The notes: generated by a model from the letters alone, not told the origin. 64,000 nt of DNA from Acinetobacter calcoaceticus ANC 3811 (GCF_000399665.1 NZ_KB976985.1:858-64857), one strand, 5' to 3'. Positions 39,258 to 48,947 are shown, counted from the first letter of the stretch. Numbers and translations are program-made.

Positions 39258-41318
39258 ATGCATATAAATTTTTCAGATCATTTTTTAAAAATACAGAAAC
39301 AGCTTGAGGATACTCAAGCTGTCATTGACGAAAATCTACTCATTGAGTTAGTCAATGCCATTCGTCCATCCGACCCTCAGGATACGGATGAGATAAAGCA
39401 AAAAATACAGGCTTTTATTGAAAGCCTATTACGCACACCTACTGCTCCCTTCCTGCTACAAACTTTTTTATTACGTTTAATTAATCGCTATAAACAAGTT
39501 AGCTTATATGCCGATAGCGGAATTTTGTCTTTAGATGGTTTCTGGAACCAACTAGGGCAAAGACTCGGAGCACATTTTTTACCGTTAATTGAAGATGCAA
39601 GCCAACTCAAAATATTAATTGGTAGAATTTTCTATTTAGAAAGTGACAAAATCTGGCTCAATAATATTGATGATGAAGATTGGGCAAACCTTTTTGGTCT
39701 TATTGGTCAAAGCCAAAGTAATGTAGATGAAAAGCTTGTCATTCAAAGTGAAATGATTAAAGCAATTACTGTCTTATCTTATCGAATTAGTGGAATTGGC
39801 CTTTACCCTGAATTTATTAATGCTCAACCCGAATTAACTGAATATGAATCGCCATTTTTAGTTCAGAACCGTGAAATTATTGAGTTTATTGAGAAATACA
39901 AAAAACAAGAACTTACTGAACATGAAATTGCGGTGATTTCCCCTCCGGATGCATCACAAGCATTTGTTATGCTGGAACAATGTCGGGATGTGGTTTTAAA
40001 AATTCGCCGTGCCACCAAAAGAATTGGCGTCAGCTTAAGTTTGACTTATTTATTGTCATTACTTGAACAGTGCCTCGACCGAATTGAATTACTGCTTTAT
40101 TTGGTTGTAGATAACACTAAAGGAAAATATGTCTCTTTAGGGCATCTTATTTCCGATTTAACCAAAGCACACTACAGTGAAAAAAGTGTTCGCTCTTTAT
40201 TAAGTACGACAAGTGAACTTATTGCCTTTCAAGTGACTGAAAATGCTAGCCGAACAGGTGAACATTATGTAAGTACGGATACCAAAGGCTTCTGGGGCAT
40301 GTATAAAGCTGCCGCTGGAGCAGGCGTTATTATCGCCTGTATGGCATCTTTAAAAATTCTTGCAGCAAGAATGACGATGGCTCCGCTCATGCAAGCCTTT
40401 ACTTTTAGTATGAATTATTCTCTTGGATTCCTTCTAATTCATGTTCTGCATTTCACAGTTGCGACTAAACAACCAGCGATGACTGCTGCGGCCCTCGCTG
40501 CAACAGTACAACAGCGTAAAGGCTCTAAAACAGCTCAAATTGCAGAGTTAGCAGCCCTTATTATTAATATTATTCGCACACAATTTATTGCTATTTTAGG
40601 CAATATTTCAATTGCGATTCCTACTGCCGCACTCATTACTTTTGCTTGGCAGTTCTATCTTGATGAGCCTTTATTAACTCATACTAAAGCGACTTATTTG
40701 TTGCACAGCTTAAATCCCTTTACCTCTTTGGCAGTTCCACATGCAGCCGTAGCCGGAGTTTGCTTATTTTTGTCGGGTCTCATTGCTGGATACTTCGACA
40801 ACATGGCTGTTTACCGAAAAGTCGGTCCACGGCTAAGAGCACATCACCGCTTAGCAAACTGGTTTGGGCAAGATCGCTTAAACCGTTTTGCTGAGTATAT
40901 TGAGCGCAACTTAGGAGCTTTAGCGGGTAACTTCTTATTCGGGATTATGTTAGGAAGTATGGGCACCATAGGCTTTATTTTAGGTTTACCTTTAGATATT
41001 CGTCATATTGCCTTTGCCTCGGCTAACTTTATTCAAGGTTTAATGACCATTAACGGCAGCCCAGACATCGGACTGATTATCGTGTCCTTTCTAGGCGTGT
41101 TATGTATTGGTCTCACCAACTTATTTGTGAGTTTCACCTTAACTATTATTGTGGCATTACGAGCACGTCGAGTTCGCTTCGAACAATGGAAACCTTTAGC
41201 CAAGCTGGTAATGACCCATTTTCTGACTCGTCCAAGTGATTTTTTCTGGCCACCAAAACAACCATTAGAACTTGAAGAAAATACGACTACAAATAATGGA
41301 AAAAAGGCAGAACACTAA
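39258..41318 (+). CDS. Gcr-family 'site-specific recombinase' (membrane protein)
   Basis: 686 residues matching the family annotated as site-specific recombinase (SpecificRecomb, after Neisseria gcr). The N-terminal half (about 1-335) is soluble and helical. The C-terminal half has about seven transmembrane segments (for example 355-375, 385-405, 450-470, 495-515, 555-580, 615-640). I find neither the serine-recombinase nor the tyrosine-recombinase catalytic residues, so the name is probably wrong and an inner-membrane function is more likely. It follows ispB by 14 bases. Confidence 0.8.
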   Translation: MHINFSDHFLKIQKQLEDTQAVIDENLLIELVNAIRPSDPQDTDEIKQKIQAFIESLLRTPTAPFLLQTFLLRLINRYKQVSLYADSGILSLDGFWNQLGQRLGAHFLPLIEDASQLKILIGRIFYLESDKIWLNNIDDEDWANLFGLIGQSQSNVDEKLVIQSEMIKAITVLSYRISGIGLYPEFINAQPELTEYESPFLVQNREIIEFIEKYKKQELTEHEIAVISPPDASQAFVMLEQCRDVVLKIRRATKRIGVSLSLTYLLSLLEQCLDRIELLLYLVVDNTKGKYVSLGHLISDLTKAHYSEKSVRSLLSTTSELIAFQVTENASRTGEHYVSTDTKGFWGMYKAAAGAGVIIACMASLKILAARMTMAPLMQAFTFSMNYSLGFLLIHVLHFTVATKQPAMTAAALAATVQQRKGSKTAQIAELAALIINIIRTQFIAILGNISIAIPTAALITFAWQFYLDEPLLTHTKATYLLHSLNPFTSLAVPHAAVAGVCLFLSGLIAGYFDNMAVYRKVGPRLRAHHRLANWFGQDRLNRFAEYIERNLGALAGNFLFGIMLGSMGTIGFILGLPLDIRHIAFASANFIQGLMTINGSPDIGLIIVSFLGVLCIGLTNLFVSFTLTIIVALRARRVRFEQWKPLAKLVMTHFLTRPSDFFWPPKQPLELEENTTTNNGKKAEH

Positions 41319-41422
41319 CAGTTTTGCTTTGTACACAGAATGTGAATTTCGTCAATTTTGTTGTGATTGTTTTTCCAAATGTTAAAAAATTTTCAAAATG
41401 AATTTACGATGATCTATCAGGC

Positions 41423-41454
41423 TTGAAAAAAAGTGTACTGGCAAGTACACTTTT
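41423..41454 (+). promoter_or_regulatory. Promoter with overlapping perfect palindrome, upstream of PAP2-adeIJK
   Basis: -35 TTGAAA (41423-41428), 17 bases, -10 TACACT (41446-41451). A perfect inverted repeat, AAAAGTGTACT (41429-41439), GGCA, AGTACACTTTT (41444-41454), covers the spacer and -10 box exactly. This is the geometry of a dimeric repressor operator. The hairpin with A/T flanks might also act as terminator for the upstream ispB unit. Confidence 0.65.
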
Positions 41455-41501
41455 AACGGCTTTCAGTAGTGGACACTGCTTGAATAAGCAAAGGTACATA
41501 C

Positions 41502-42128
41502 ATGCCCTATTTATTGCTTCTTATTGGTTGTATTTTTTTAGGATTAGGTGTTCTTGGTCTTTTTGTACCAAGACTTCAGTCTTTGGATCTTCTCAGCGTT
41601 CAAATATTGAGTGAATATCGTTCAGACTATCTTAACGCTATTACGATCTTTCTAGCACGAATAGGTGGTATGCCTTTTGTACTTTTTTTATCCTTTCTGG
41701 TGTGTATATATCAGGCATGGTATAAAAAATATATTACTGTTATTTTCATTAGCGTGGGAGTTATTGGCAGTATCACCATGGGTTGGCTGCTCAAGTGGTG
41801 TGTTGATCGCCCAAGACCCCCACAGGTATATCATATTGTCGAAAGTTACGGTGCATCGTTCCCAAGTGCACACAGTGTTTATGCATCAACACTGGCTTGT
41901 CTGGCAATGATAATGTTATGCCATAAGCCCAACACTAACTCTCCTTATATCATTTTGATTTCTTGCCTTTGGTTTATCTGCATGGGGCTTTCAAGAATAT
42001 ATGCTGGAGTTCATTTTCCAACAGATGTACTCGCCGGTTGGGGCATAGGTTTTATTTGGATTGCACTGCTTTGGCTCTGGTTATTACAAACACAAAGTAG
42101 GTTAAGTAAAAAACAAATATATTTTTAG
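41502..42128 (+). CDS. PAP2-family phosphatase
   Basis: 208-residue membrane phosphatase with about five or six transmembrane helices. All three catalytic motifs are canonical: KWCVDRPRP (98-106), SFPSAHSVYAS (119-129, His124) and SRIYAGVHFPTDVLAGW (about 169-185). Likely substrates are lipid phosphates such as undecaprenyl diphosphate or phosphatidylglycerol phosphate. ATG has an AAAGG site. adeI begins 23 bases after its stop, so the efflux operon is probably transcribed together with this gene from the palindrome-controlled promoter 44 bases before its ATG. Confidence 0.9.
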   Translation: MPYLLLLIGCIFLGLGVLGLFVPRLQSLDLLSVQILSEYRSDYLNAITIFLARIGGMPFVLFLSFLVCIYQAWYKKYITVIFISVGVIGSITMGWLLKWCVDRPRPPQVYHIVESYGASFPSAHSVYASTLACLAMIMLCHKPNTNSPYIILISCLWFICMGLSRIYAGVHFPTDVLAGWGIGFIWIALLWLWLLQTQSRLSKKQIYF

Positions 42129-42151
42129 ATTTTATCTAACGAGGTGGAACA

Positions 42152-43402
42152 ATGATGTCGGCTAAGCTTTGGGCTCCTGCCCTTACTGCTTGCGCATTAG
42201 CAACAAGTATCGCACTTGTTGGTTGTGGCAAAGGCTCCGATGAGAAACAGCAAGCTGCTGCTGCTCAGAAAATGCCGCCTGCTGAGGTAGGTGTTATTGT
42301 TGCTCAACCACAAAGTGTTGAACAAAGCGTTGAGCTTTCTGGCCGTACTTCAGCATATCAAATTTCTGAAGTTCGTCCACAAACAAGTGGCGTAATTTTA
42401 AAACGCTTGTTTGCTGAAGGGAGTTATGTTCGTGAAGGTCAGGCTCTTTATGAACTGGACTCTCGAACTAACCGTGCAACGCTTGAAAATGCAAAAGCAT
42501 CTCTTTTACAACAACAGGCAAATCTAGCTTCACTACGTACTAAGCTAAACCGTTATAAGCAACTTGTTTCGAGCAATGCTGTATCTAGACAAGAATATGA
42601 CGACTTACTTGGTCAAGTTAATGTTGCCGAAGCACAAGTTTCTGCCGCGAAAGCTCAAGTAACGAATGCAAATGTAGATCTTGGTTATTCTACAATTCGC
42701 TCACCAATTTCTGGTCAGTCTGGACGTTCTTCTGTAACGGCTGGTGCTTTAGTCACTGCAAACCAAACTGATCCTTTAGTGACAATTCAACAGTTAGATC
42801 CAATCTATGTTGATATTAACCAGTCTAGTGCCGAGTTATTACGTTTACGCCAACAACTCAGCAAAGGTAGTTTAAACAACAGTAACAATACGAAAGTGAA
42901 ATTGAAGCTCGAAGATGGTTCAACCTATCCAATCGAAGGACAACTTGCTTTCTCTGATGCTTCTGTAAATCAAGATACCGGAACGATTACTTTACGTGCC
43001 GTATTCTCGAACCCGAATCATTTGTTACTTCCTGGTATGTATACAACTGCGCAAATTGTTCAAGGTGTAGTTCCAAATGCTTATCTGATTCCTCAAGCTG
43101 CAATTACTCGCTTACCGACAGGTCAAGCTGTAGCAATGCTTGTTAATGCTAAAGGTGCTGTTGAGAGTCGTCCTGTTGAAACCTCTGGTGTTCAAGGACA
43201 AAACTGGATTGTGACTAGCGGTCTCAAAACTGGTGAGAAAGTAATTGTTGATGGTATTGCCAAAGTTAAAGAAGGGCAAGAAGTGTCAGCAAAACCTTAT
43301 CAAGCTCAACCAGCAACCCCTCAAGGTGCAGCTCCAAATGCGACAAAACCGGCTCAATCAGGTAAACCTCAAGCAGAACAGAAAGCATCTTCAAATGCAT
43401 AA
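42152..43402 (+). CDS. adeI: RND efflux periplasmic adaptor AdeI
   Basis: Membrane-fusion subunit of the AdeIJK multidrug pump. 416 residues. A lipoprotein signal ends at lipobox ALVGC (Cys25). The lipoyl half-domains flank a coiled-coil hairpin (about 95-170: LENAKASLLQQQANLASLRTKLNRY ... in short a helical hairpin), followed by the beta-barrel and membrane-proximal domain. A Pro/Gln/Ala-rich tail ends the protein. Start ATG 42152 with a GAGGTGG site. adeJ follows after 12 bases. Intrinsic pump conferring baseline resistance to beta-lactams, chloramphenicol, tetracyclines, fluoroquinolones and more in the genus. Confidence 0.96.
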   Translation: MMSAKLWAPALTACALATSIALVGCGKGSDEKQQAAAAQKMPPAEVGVIVAQPQSVEQSVELSGRTSAYQISEVRPQTSGVILKRLFAEGSYVREGQALYELDSRTNRATLENAKASLLQQQANLASLRTKLNRYKQLVSSNAVSRQEYDDLLGQVNVAEAQVSAAKAQVTNANVDLGYSTIRSPISGQSGRSSVTAGALVTANQTDPLVTIQQLDPIYVDINQSSAELLRLRQQLSKGSLNNSNNTKVKLKLEDGSTYPIEGQLAFSDASVNQDTGTITLRAVFSNPNHLLLPGMYTTAQIVQGVVPNAYLIPQAAITRLPTGQAVAMLVNAKGAVESRPVETSGVQGQNWIVTSGLKTGEKVIVDGIAKVKEGQEVSAKPYQAQPATPQGAAPNATKPAQSGKPQAEQKASSNA

Positions 43403-43414
43403 GGGGTAGATTGA

Positions 43415-46400
43415 ATGGCACAATTTTTTATTCATCGCCCCATTTTTGCGTGGGTGATTGCATTAGTCATTATGTTGGCGGGTATTCTCACGCTCACAAA
43501 AATGCCTATTGCACAGTATCCGACGATTGCACCACCGACAGTTACAATTGCTGCAACTTATCCTGGTGCATCGGCTGAGACGGTTGAAAATACTGTAACC
43601 CAGATCATTGAACAACAAATGAATGGTCTAGATGGTTTACGTTATATTTCATCTAACAGTGCGGGTAACGGTCAGGCCTCTATTCAATTAAACTTTGAAC
43701 AAGGTATTGACCCAGATATTGCACAGGTTCAGGTTCAAAACAAACTGCAATCTGCAACTGCGCTTTTACCTGAAGATGTTCAACGCCAAGGTGTGACGGT
43801 TACTAAATCTGGCGCAAGCTTCTTGCAAGTTATTGCATTCTATTCGCCAGATAACAACCTGTCAGACTCAGACATTAAAGACTACGTAAACTCGTCAATT
43901 AAAGAACCGCTTAGCCGTGTTGCTGGCGTTGGTGAGGTAACAGTCTTTGGTGGTTCATATGCAATGCGTATCTGGCTTGATCCGGCTAAATTAACAAGTT
44001 ATCAACTCACTCCTAGTGATATTGCGACTGCTTTACAAGCGCAGAACTCGCAAGTTGCTGTAGGTCAGTTAGGTGGTGCACCAGCCGTACAAGGTCAAGT
44101 ACTTAACGCAACAGTGAATGCACAAAGTTTATTGCAAACACCTGAGCAGTTTAAAAACATCTTCTTAAAGAACACAGCATCAGGTGCTGAGGTTCGTTTA
44201 AAAGATGTTGCACGCGTAGAGTTAGGTTCTGATAACTATCAATTCGATTCGAAATTTAACGGCAAACCAGCAGCTGGTCTCGCAATTAAAATTGCAACGG
44301 GTGCTAACGCACTTGACACCGCTGACGCTGTTGAACATCGTTTAGCTGAATTACGTAAGAATTATCCAGCAGGCCTTGCAGACAAGCTAGCTTATGACAC
44401 TACTCCATTCATTCGTCTTTCAATTGAAAGTGTTGTACACACATTAATTGAAGCGGTAATTTTAGTGTTCATTGTTATGTTCTTGTTCTTGCAGAACTGG
44501 CGTGCAACGATTATTCCAACACTTGCTGTACCTGTTGTTGTATTAGGTACATTTGCTGTTATTAATATCTTTGGATTCTCAATTAACACCTTAACCATGT
44601 TCGCTATGGTATTGGCAATTGGTCTTCTGGTCGATGACGCTATTGTTGTAGTGGAAAACGTTGAACGTGTAATGAGTGAAGAGCATACCGATCCGGTCAC
44701 GGCGACTTCACGATCAATGCAACAGATTTCTGGTGCGTTAATTGGTATCACAAGCGTATTGACAGCGGTATTCGTACCAATGGCATTCTTTGGTGGTACG
44801 ACTGGTGTAATTTACCGTCAATTCTCGATTACCCTTGTAACAGCAATGGTTCTATCGTTAATTGTAGCGTTAACCTTTACCCCTGCACTTTGTGCAACCA
44901 TTTTAAAACAGCATGATCCTAACAAAGAGCCAAGCAATAATATTTTTGCTCGTTTCTTCAGAGGATTTAACAACGGTTTTGACCGCATGTCGCATAGCTA
45001 CCAAAATGGTGTTAGCCGCATGCTTAAAGGCAAGATCTTCTCTGGATTACTCTATGCTGTAGTAATTGGCCTATTAGTGTTCTTGTTCCAAAAACTCCCA
45101 TCTTCGTTCTTACCAGAAGAAGATCAGGGCGTGGTCATGACACTTGTTCAATTACCACCAAATGCAACGCTTGACCGTACAGGTAAAGTGATTGACACCA
45201 TGACAAACTTCTTCATGAATGAAAAAGATACAGTGGAATCTATTTTCACCGTTTCAGGCTTCTCATTCACGGGTGTTGGTCAAAATGCTGGTATTGGCTT
45301 CGTTAAATTGAAAGACTGGAGTGAACGTACTTCACCTGAGTCTCAAATCGGTGCGTTAATTCAGCGTGGTATGGCATTAAACATGATCGTCAAAGACGCA
45401 TCTTACATCATGCCATTACAGCTTCCAGCCATGCCTGAACTCGGTGTAACAGCTGGATTTAACTTGCAACTTAAAGATTCAAGTGGTCAAGGCCATGAGA
45501 AACTTATTGCCGCACGTAACACAATTTTAGGTTTGGCTTCACAAGACAAACGTCTTGTAGGGGTACGTCCTAATGGTCAAGAAGATACGCCTCAGTATCA
45601 AATTAATGTAGATCAGGCTCAAGCTGGTGCTATGGGCGTTAGCATTGCTGACATTAACAACACTATGCGTATTGCATGGGGTGGCTCATACATTAACGAC
45701 TTCGTTGACCGTGGTCGTGTGAAAAAAGTTTATGTTCAAGGTGATTCGGGTAGCCGTATGATGCCTGAAGACTTAAACAAGTGGTATGTACGTAATAGCA
45801 AAGGTGAAATGGTACCGTTCTCTGCATTTGCTACAGGCAAATGGACTTATGGTTCTCCTCGTCTTGAACGTTATAACGGCGTATCCTCTGTTAACATTCA
45901 AGGTACACCTGCACCTGGCGTGAGCTCTGGTGACTCGATGAAAGCTATGGAAGAAATTATTGCTAAGTTACCATCTATGGGCTTACAAGGTTTCGACTAT
46001 GAATGGACAGGTTTATCACTTGAAGAACGTGAGTCTGGTGCCCAAGCTCCATTCCTTTACGCGCTTTCATTGTTAATCGTTTTCCTTTGCTTAGCTGCAT
46101 TATATGAAAGCTGGTCTATTCCGTTCTCGGTTTTACTTGTAGTACCACTTGGTATTATTGGTGCAATTGTATTGACCTACTTGGGTATGATTATTAAAGG
46201 AGATCCAAATCTCTCAAATAACATTTACTTCCAAGTAGCGATGATCGCGGTTATCGGTCTTTCTGCAAAAAATGCGATCTTAATTGTTGAGTTCGCAAAA
46301 GAGTTGCAGGAAAAAGGCGAAGACCTACTTGATGCAACTTTACATGCTTCAAAAATGCGTTTACGTCCAATTATTATGACTACCCTTGCCTTCGGTTTTG

Positions 46401-46591
46401 GTGTACTTCCACTTGCCCTTTCAACAGGTGCCGGTGCAGGAAGTCAGCACTCAGTTGGTTTCGGTGTACTCGGTGGCGTACTCAGTGCAACGTTCTTAGG
46501 TATCTTCTTTATCCCTGTATTCTATGTGTGGATTCGTAGTATCTTTAAGTACAAACCAAAAACCATAAACACTCAGGAGCATAAATCGTGA
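43415..46591 (+). CDS. adeJ: RND efflux transporter AdeJ
   Basis: Inner-membrane proton-driven drug transporter of the HAE1 RND family. 1058 residues with twelve transmembrane helices and two large periplasmic loops. The proton-relay aspartates are in LLVDDAIVVVENVE near 406-408, and the paired Lys is expected in the VIGLSAKNAILIVEFAKE helix near 950. The N-terminal MAQFFIHRPIFAWVIALVIMLAG and the pore segment are standard for AcrB homologues. No frameshift or deletion. Its stop overlaps the adeK start by one base. Confidence 0.97.
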   Translation: MAQFFIHRPIFAWVIALVIMLAGILTLTKMPIAQYPTIAPPTVTIAATYPGASAETVENTVTQIIEQQMNGLDGLRYISSNSAGNGQASIQLNFEQGIDPDIAQVQVQNKLQSATALLPEDVQRQGVTVTKSGASFLQVIAFYSPDNNLSDSDIKDYVNSSIKEPLSRVAGVGEVTVFGGSYAMRIWLDPAKLTSYQLTPSDIATALQAQNSQVAVGQLGGAPAVQGQVLNATVNAQSLLQTPEQFKNIFLKNTASGAEVRLKDVARVELGSDNYQFDSKFNGKPAAGLAIKIATGANALDTADAVEHRLAELRKNYPAGLADKLAYDTTPFIRLSIESVVHTLIEAVILVFIVMFLFLQNWRATIIPTLAVPVVVLGTFAVINIFGFSINTLTMFAMVLAIGLLVDDAIVVVENVERVMSEEHTDPVTATSRSMQQISGALIGITSVLTAVFVPMAFFGGTTGVIYRQFSITLVTAMVLSLIVALTFTPALCATILKQHDPNKEPSNNIFARFFRGFNNGFDRMSHSYQNGVSRMLKGKIFSGLLYAVVIGLLVFLFQKLPSSFLPEEDQGVVMTLVQLPPNATLDRTGKVIDTMTNFFMNEKDTVESIFTVSGFSFTGVGQNAGIGFVKLKDWSERTSPESQIGALIQRGMALNMIVKDASYIMPLQLPAMPELGVTAGFNLQLKDSSGQGHEKLIAARNTILGLASQDKRLVGVRPNGQEDTPQYQINVDQAQAGAMGVSIADINNTMRIAWGGSYINDFVDRGRVKKVYVQGDSGSRMMPEDLNKWYVRNSKGEMVPFSAFATGKWTYGSPRLERYNGVSSVNIQGTPAPGVSSGDSMKAMEEIIAKLPSMGLQGFDYEWTGLSLEERESGAQAPFLYALSLLIVFLCLAALYESWSIPFSVLLVVPLGIIGAIVLTYLGMIIKGDPNLSNNIYFQVAMIAVIGLSAKNAILIVEFAKELQEKGEDLLDATLHASKMRLRPIIMTTLAFGFGVLPLALSTGAGAGSQHSVGFGVLGGVLSATFLGIFFIPVFYVWIRSIFKYKPKTINTQEHKS

Positions 46592-48045
46592 TGCAAAAAG
46601 TATGGTCTATTTCAGGTCGTAGCATTGCGGTATCTGCACTTGCGCTTGCTTTGTCAGCTTGTCAAAGCATGCGCGGCCCAGAACCAGTCGTGAAAACCGA
46701 TATTCCAGAAAGCTATGCATATAACAGCGCTTCTGGTACGTCTATTGCTGAACAGGGTTACAAACAGTTCTTTGCTGACTCTCGTTTGCTCGGCGTGATT
46801 GATTTGGCGCTTGCCAACAACCGCGACTTACGTACAGCAACGCTCAATATTGAACGTGCCCAACAGCAATATCGAATTACGCAAAACAACCAGCTTCCAA
46901 CAATCGGAGCAAGTGGTAGTGCAATTCGTCAGGTTTCTCAAAGCCGTGATCCGAATAACCCTTACTCTACTTATCAAGTAGGTTTGGGTGTAACTGCCTA
47001 TGAACTCGATTTTTGGGGCCGCGTACGTAGCTTAAAAGATGCTGCGTTAGATAGTTATCTTTCAACGCAAAGTGCTCGTGATTCGACTCAAATCAGTCTG
47101 ATCAGCCAAGTTGCTCAAGCATGGTTGAACTACTCTTTTGCAACAGCGAATTTAAAACTTGCTGATCAAACACTTAAAGCACAACAAGACTCTTACAATC
47201 TCAACAAAAAACGTTTTGATGTGGGCATCGACAGTGAAGTTCCACTACGTCAGGCACAGATTTCTGTAGAAACTGCGCGTAATGATGTAGCGAACTATAA
47301 AACACAGATTGCTCAAGCACAGAACTTGTTGAACTTGTTAGTGGGCCAAGCAGTTCCACAAAACTTGTTGCCAAACCAACCTGTAAAACGCATTACTCAA
47401 CAAAATGTATATACAGCTGGTTTACCGAGTGACTTGCTTAACAACCGTCCAGATGTAAAAGCTGCTGAATATAACTTAAGCGCTGCTGGTGCGAATATTG
47501 GTGCTGCAAAAGCGCGTTTATTCCCAACCATTAGCTTAACGGGTTCAGCAGGTTACGCATCAACTGACTTAAGTGATCTATTTAAGTCTGGTGGTTTTGT
47601 TTGGTCAATTGGTCCAAGCTTAGACTTACCAATCTTTGACTGGGGCACACGTCGTGCCAATGTAAAAATTTCTGAAACCGATCAGAAAATTGCATTGTCT
47701 GATTATGAAAAATCAGTTCAGTCTGCGTTCCGCGAAGTTAACGATGCACTTGCAACTCGTGCCAATATTGGTGAGCGTTTAACAGCTCAACAGCGTCTAG
47801 TAGAAGCGACTAACCGCAACTACACACTGTCAAATGCCCGCTTCCGTGCTGGTATTGACAGTTACTTGACGGTTCTTGATGCACAACGTTCATCTTATTC
47901 AGCAGAACAAGGTTTATTGTTACTTCAACAAGCTAACTTAAACAACCAAATCGAGTTATACAAAACTCTAGGTGGCGGTTTAAAAGCAAATTCTTCAGAT
48001 ACAGTGGTTAATCAACCATCAAGTGCTGAACTTAAAAAGCAATAA
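46591..48045 (+). CDS. adeK: Outer-membrane efflux channel AdeK
   Basis: TolC-like trimeric channel of the AdeIJK pump. 484 residues from the ATG at 46591, which shares a base with the adeJ TGA; a GTG one codon earlier is the alternative. The lipobox is ALSAC (Cys24). Two outer-membrane efflux protein repeats are visible, with long helices at about 180-250 and 385-455 and the FPTISLTGSAGYAS / FDWGTRRANVK segments typical of OprM/AdeK proteins. Ends the operon, followed by a terminator. Confidence 0.96.
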   Translation: MQKVWSISGRSIAVSALALALSACQSMRGPEPVVKTDIPESYAYNSASGTSIAEQGYKQFFADSRLLGVIDLALANNRDLRTATLNIERAQQQYRITQNNQLPTIGASGSAIRQVSQSRDPNNPYSTYQVGLGVTAYELDFWGRVRSLKDAALDSYLSTQSARDSTQISLISQVAQAWLNYSFATANLKLADQTLKAQQDSYNLNKKRFDVGIDSEVPLRQAQISVETARNDVANYKTQIAQAQNLLNLLVGQAVPQNLLPNQPVKRITQQNVYTAGLPSDLLNNRPDVKAAEYNLSAAGANIGAAKARLFPTISLTGSAGYASTDLSDLFKSGGFVWSIGPSLDLPIFDWGTRRANVKISETDQKIALSDYEKSVQSAFREVNDALATRANIGERLTAQQRLVEATNRNYTLSNARFRAGIDSYLTVLDAQRSSYSAEQGLLLLQQANLNNQIELYKTLGGGLKANSSDTVVNQPSSAELKKQ

Positions 48046-48065
48046 GTTTTAAATAACTTATTTAT

Positions 48066-48093
48066 AAAAGCTCACTTCGGTGGGCTTTTTTAT
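48066..48093 (+). terminator. adeIJK terminator
   Basis: AAAAGCTCAC-TTCG-GTGGGCTTTTTT hairpin with one G-T pair, 20 bases after adeK. Confidence 0.88.
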
Positions 48094-48154
48094 TGCATCT
48101 CATGTGATTATTTTTTATCTTGAAACCTTAAGAGATTTAGATTGATAAAAAACA

Positions 48155-48505
48155 ATGTTACTAAGTAATTTAGAAAGTGTTCCGGGCCACCAGATTTTAA
48201 AGCAGCTTGATGTTGTTTATGGAAGTACTGTCCGTAGTAAGCATGTTGGCCGTGACTTGATGGCGAGTTTAAAAAATATTGTCGGTGGTGAACTTACGGG
48301 TTATACCGAATTATTAGAAGAATCTCGCAAAGAAGCCATGGATCGGATGATTGCCAAAGCTCAGCAACTTGGTGCGAATGCAATTGTTGGTATTCGTTTT
48401 TCAACTTCAAATATTGCCCAAGGTGCTTCTGAATTATTTGTATATGGCACGGCTGTGGTTATTCAACCTCAAGCAACCCATCTACCAGATCCATTTAGTG
48501 AATAG
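48155..48505 (+). CDS. YbjQ-family protein (soluble)
   Basis: 116 residues covering one YbjQ domain (PF01906-type, the 'putative heavy-metal-binding' family). HVGRDLMASLKNIVGGELTGYTELLEESRKEAMDRMIAKAQQLGANAIVGIRF is the family core, and GTAVVIQ closes the fold. The family forms small pentamers; metal binding is a database label without visible Cys/His ligands here. The next gene begins seven bases later and encodes a second, membrane-anchored copy. Ribosome site weak. Confidence 0.85.
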   Translation: MLLSNLESVPGHQILKQLDVVYGSTVRSKHVGRDLMASLKNIVGGELTGYTELLEESRKEAMDRMIAKAQQLGANAIVGIRFSTSNIAQGASELFVYGTAVVIQPQATHLPDPFSE

Positions 48506-48512
48506 GTAGAAA

Positions 48513-48947
48513 ATGGAAAATCTTATTTTTCAGCTTGTTATTTTTCTAATTCTTTTCAGTATTGGTTGGGGTTTTGGCCGCCATATTGAACGAAAACATT
48601 TGAAAGAACTTTTAGAAAAAGAACAGCAATTTGCCCATATCAGAATTGATACTAATCGTTTTTCGAGGAGTGATGAGCTAGGTCATTTTATTAGTAGTAA
48701 TGTCGTGATTTCTCATGACTACTTTAAATATGTATTGGCATCCATTAAGAATGTTTTGGGTGGTCGACTCACCAGTTATGAGAGTGTGGTTGAGCGTGCT
48801 CGCCGTGAAGCCATTGTTCGCTTAAAACAACAAGCCCATACCGCAGGAGCTAACCATATTATGGGAGTTCGGCTAAGTACAACCGAACTTGGGATGCAAG
48901 GCGGAATGGTCGAAGTATTTGCTTATGGTACGGCTGTAAAAGATTAG
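48513..48947 (+). CDS. YbjQ-family protein with N-terminal membrane anchor
   Basis: 144 residues: one transmembrane helix (about 3-20, FQLVIFLILFSIGWGFG), a basic/acidic linker (RHIERKHLKELLEKEQQF), then a YbjQ domain (YVLASIKNVLGGRLTSYESVVERARREAIVRLKQQAHTAGANHIMGVRL) and a GTAVKD end. It follows the soluble paralogue by seven bases, so the two are co-expressed and may form mixed oligomers at the membrane. Its end overlaps the convergent NTF2-like gene by four bases. Confidence 0.83.
   Translation: MENLIFQLVIFLILFSIGWGFGRHIERKHLKELLEKEQQFAHIRIDTNRFSRSDELGHFISSNVVISHDYFKYVLASIKNVLGGRLTSYESVVERARREAIVRLKQQAHTAGANHIMGVRLSTTELGMQGGMVEVFAYGTAVKD

Noticed and set aside
39258..41318. Mobile element implied by the 'site-specific recombinase' family name
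   Set aside because: No flanking repeats, no integrase or resolvase motifs, and core-genome neighbours on both sides.
44392..44751. 119-codon antisense frame within adeJ
   Set aside because: Low-complexity Thr/Ile/Asn shadow of transmembrane coding sequence.
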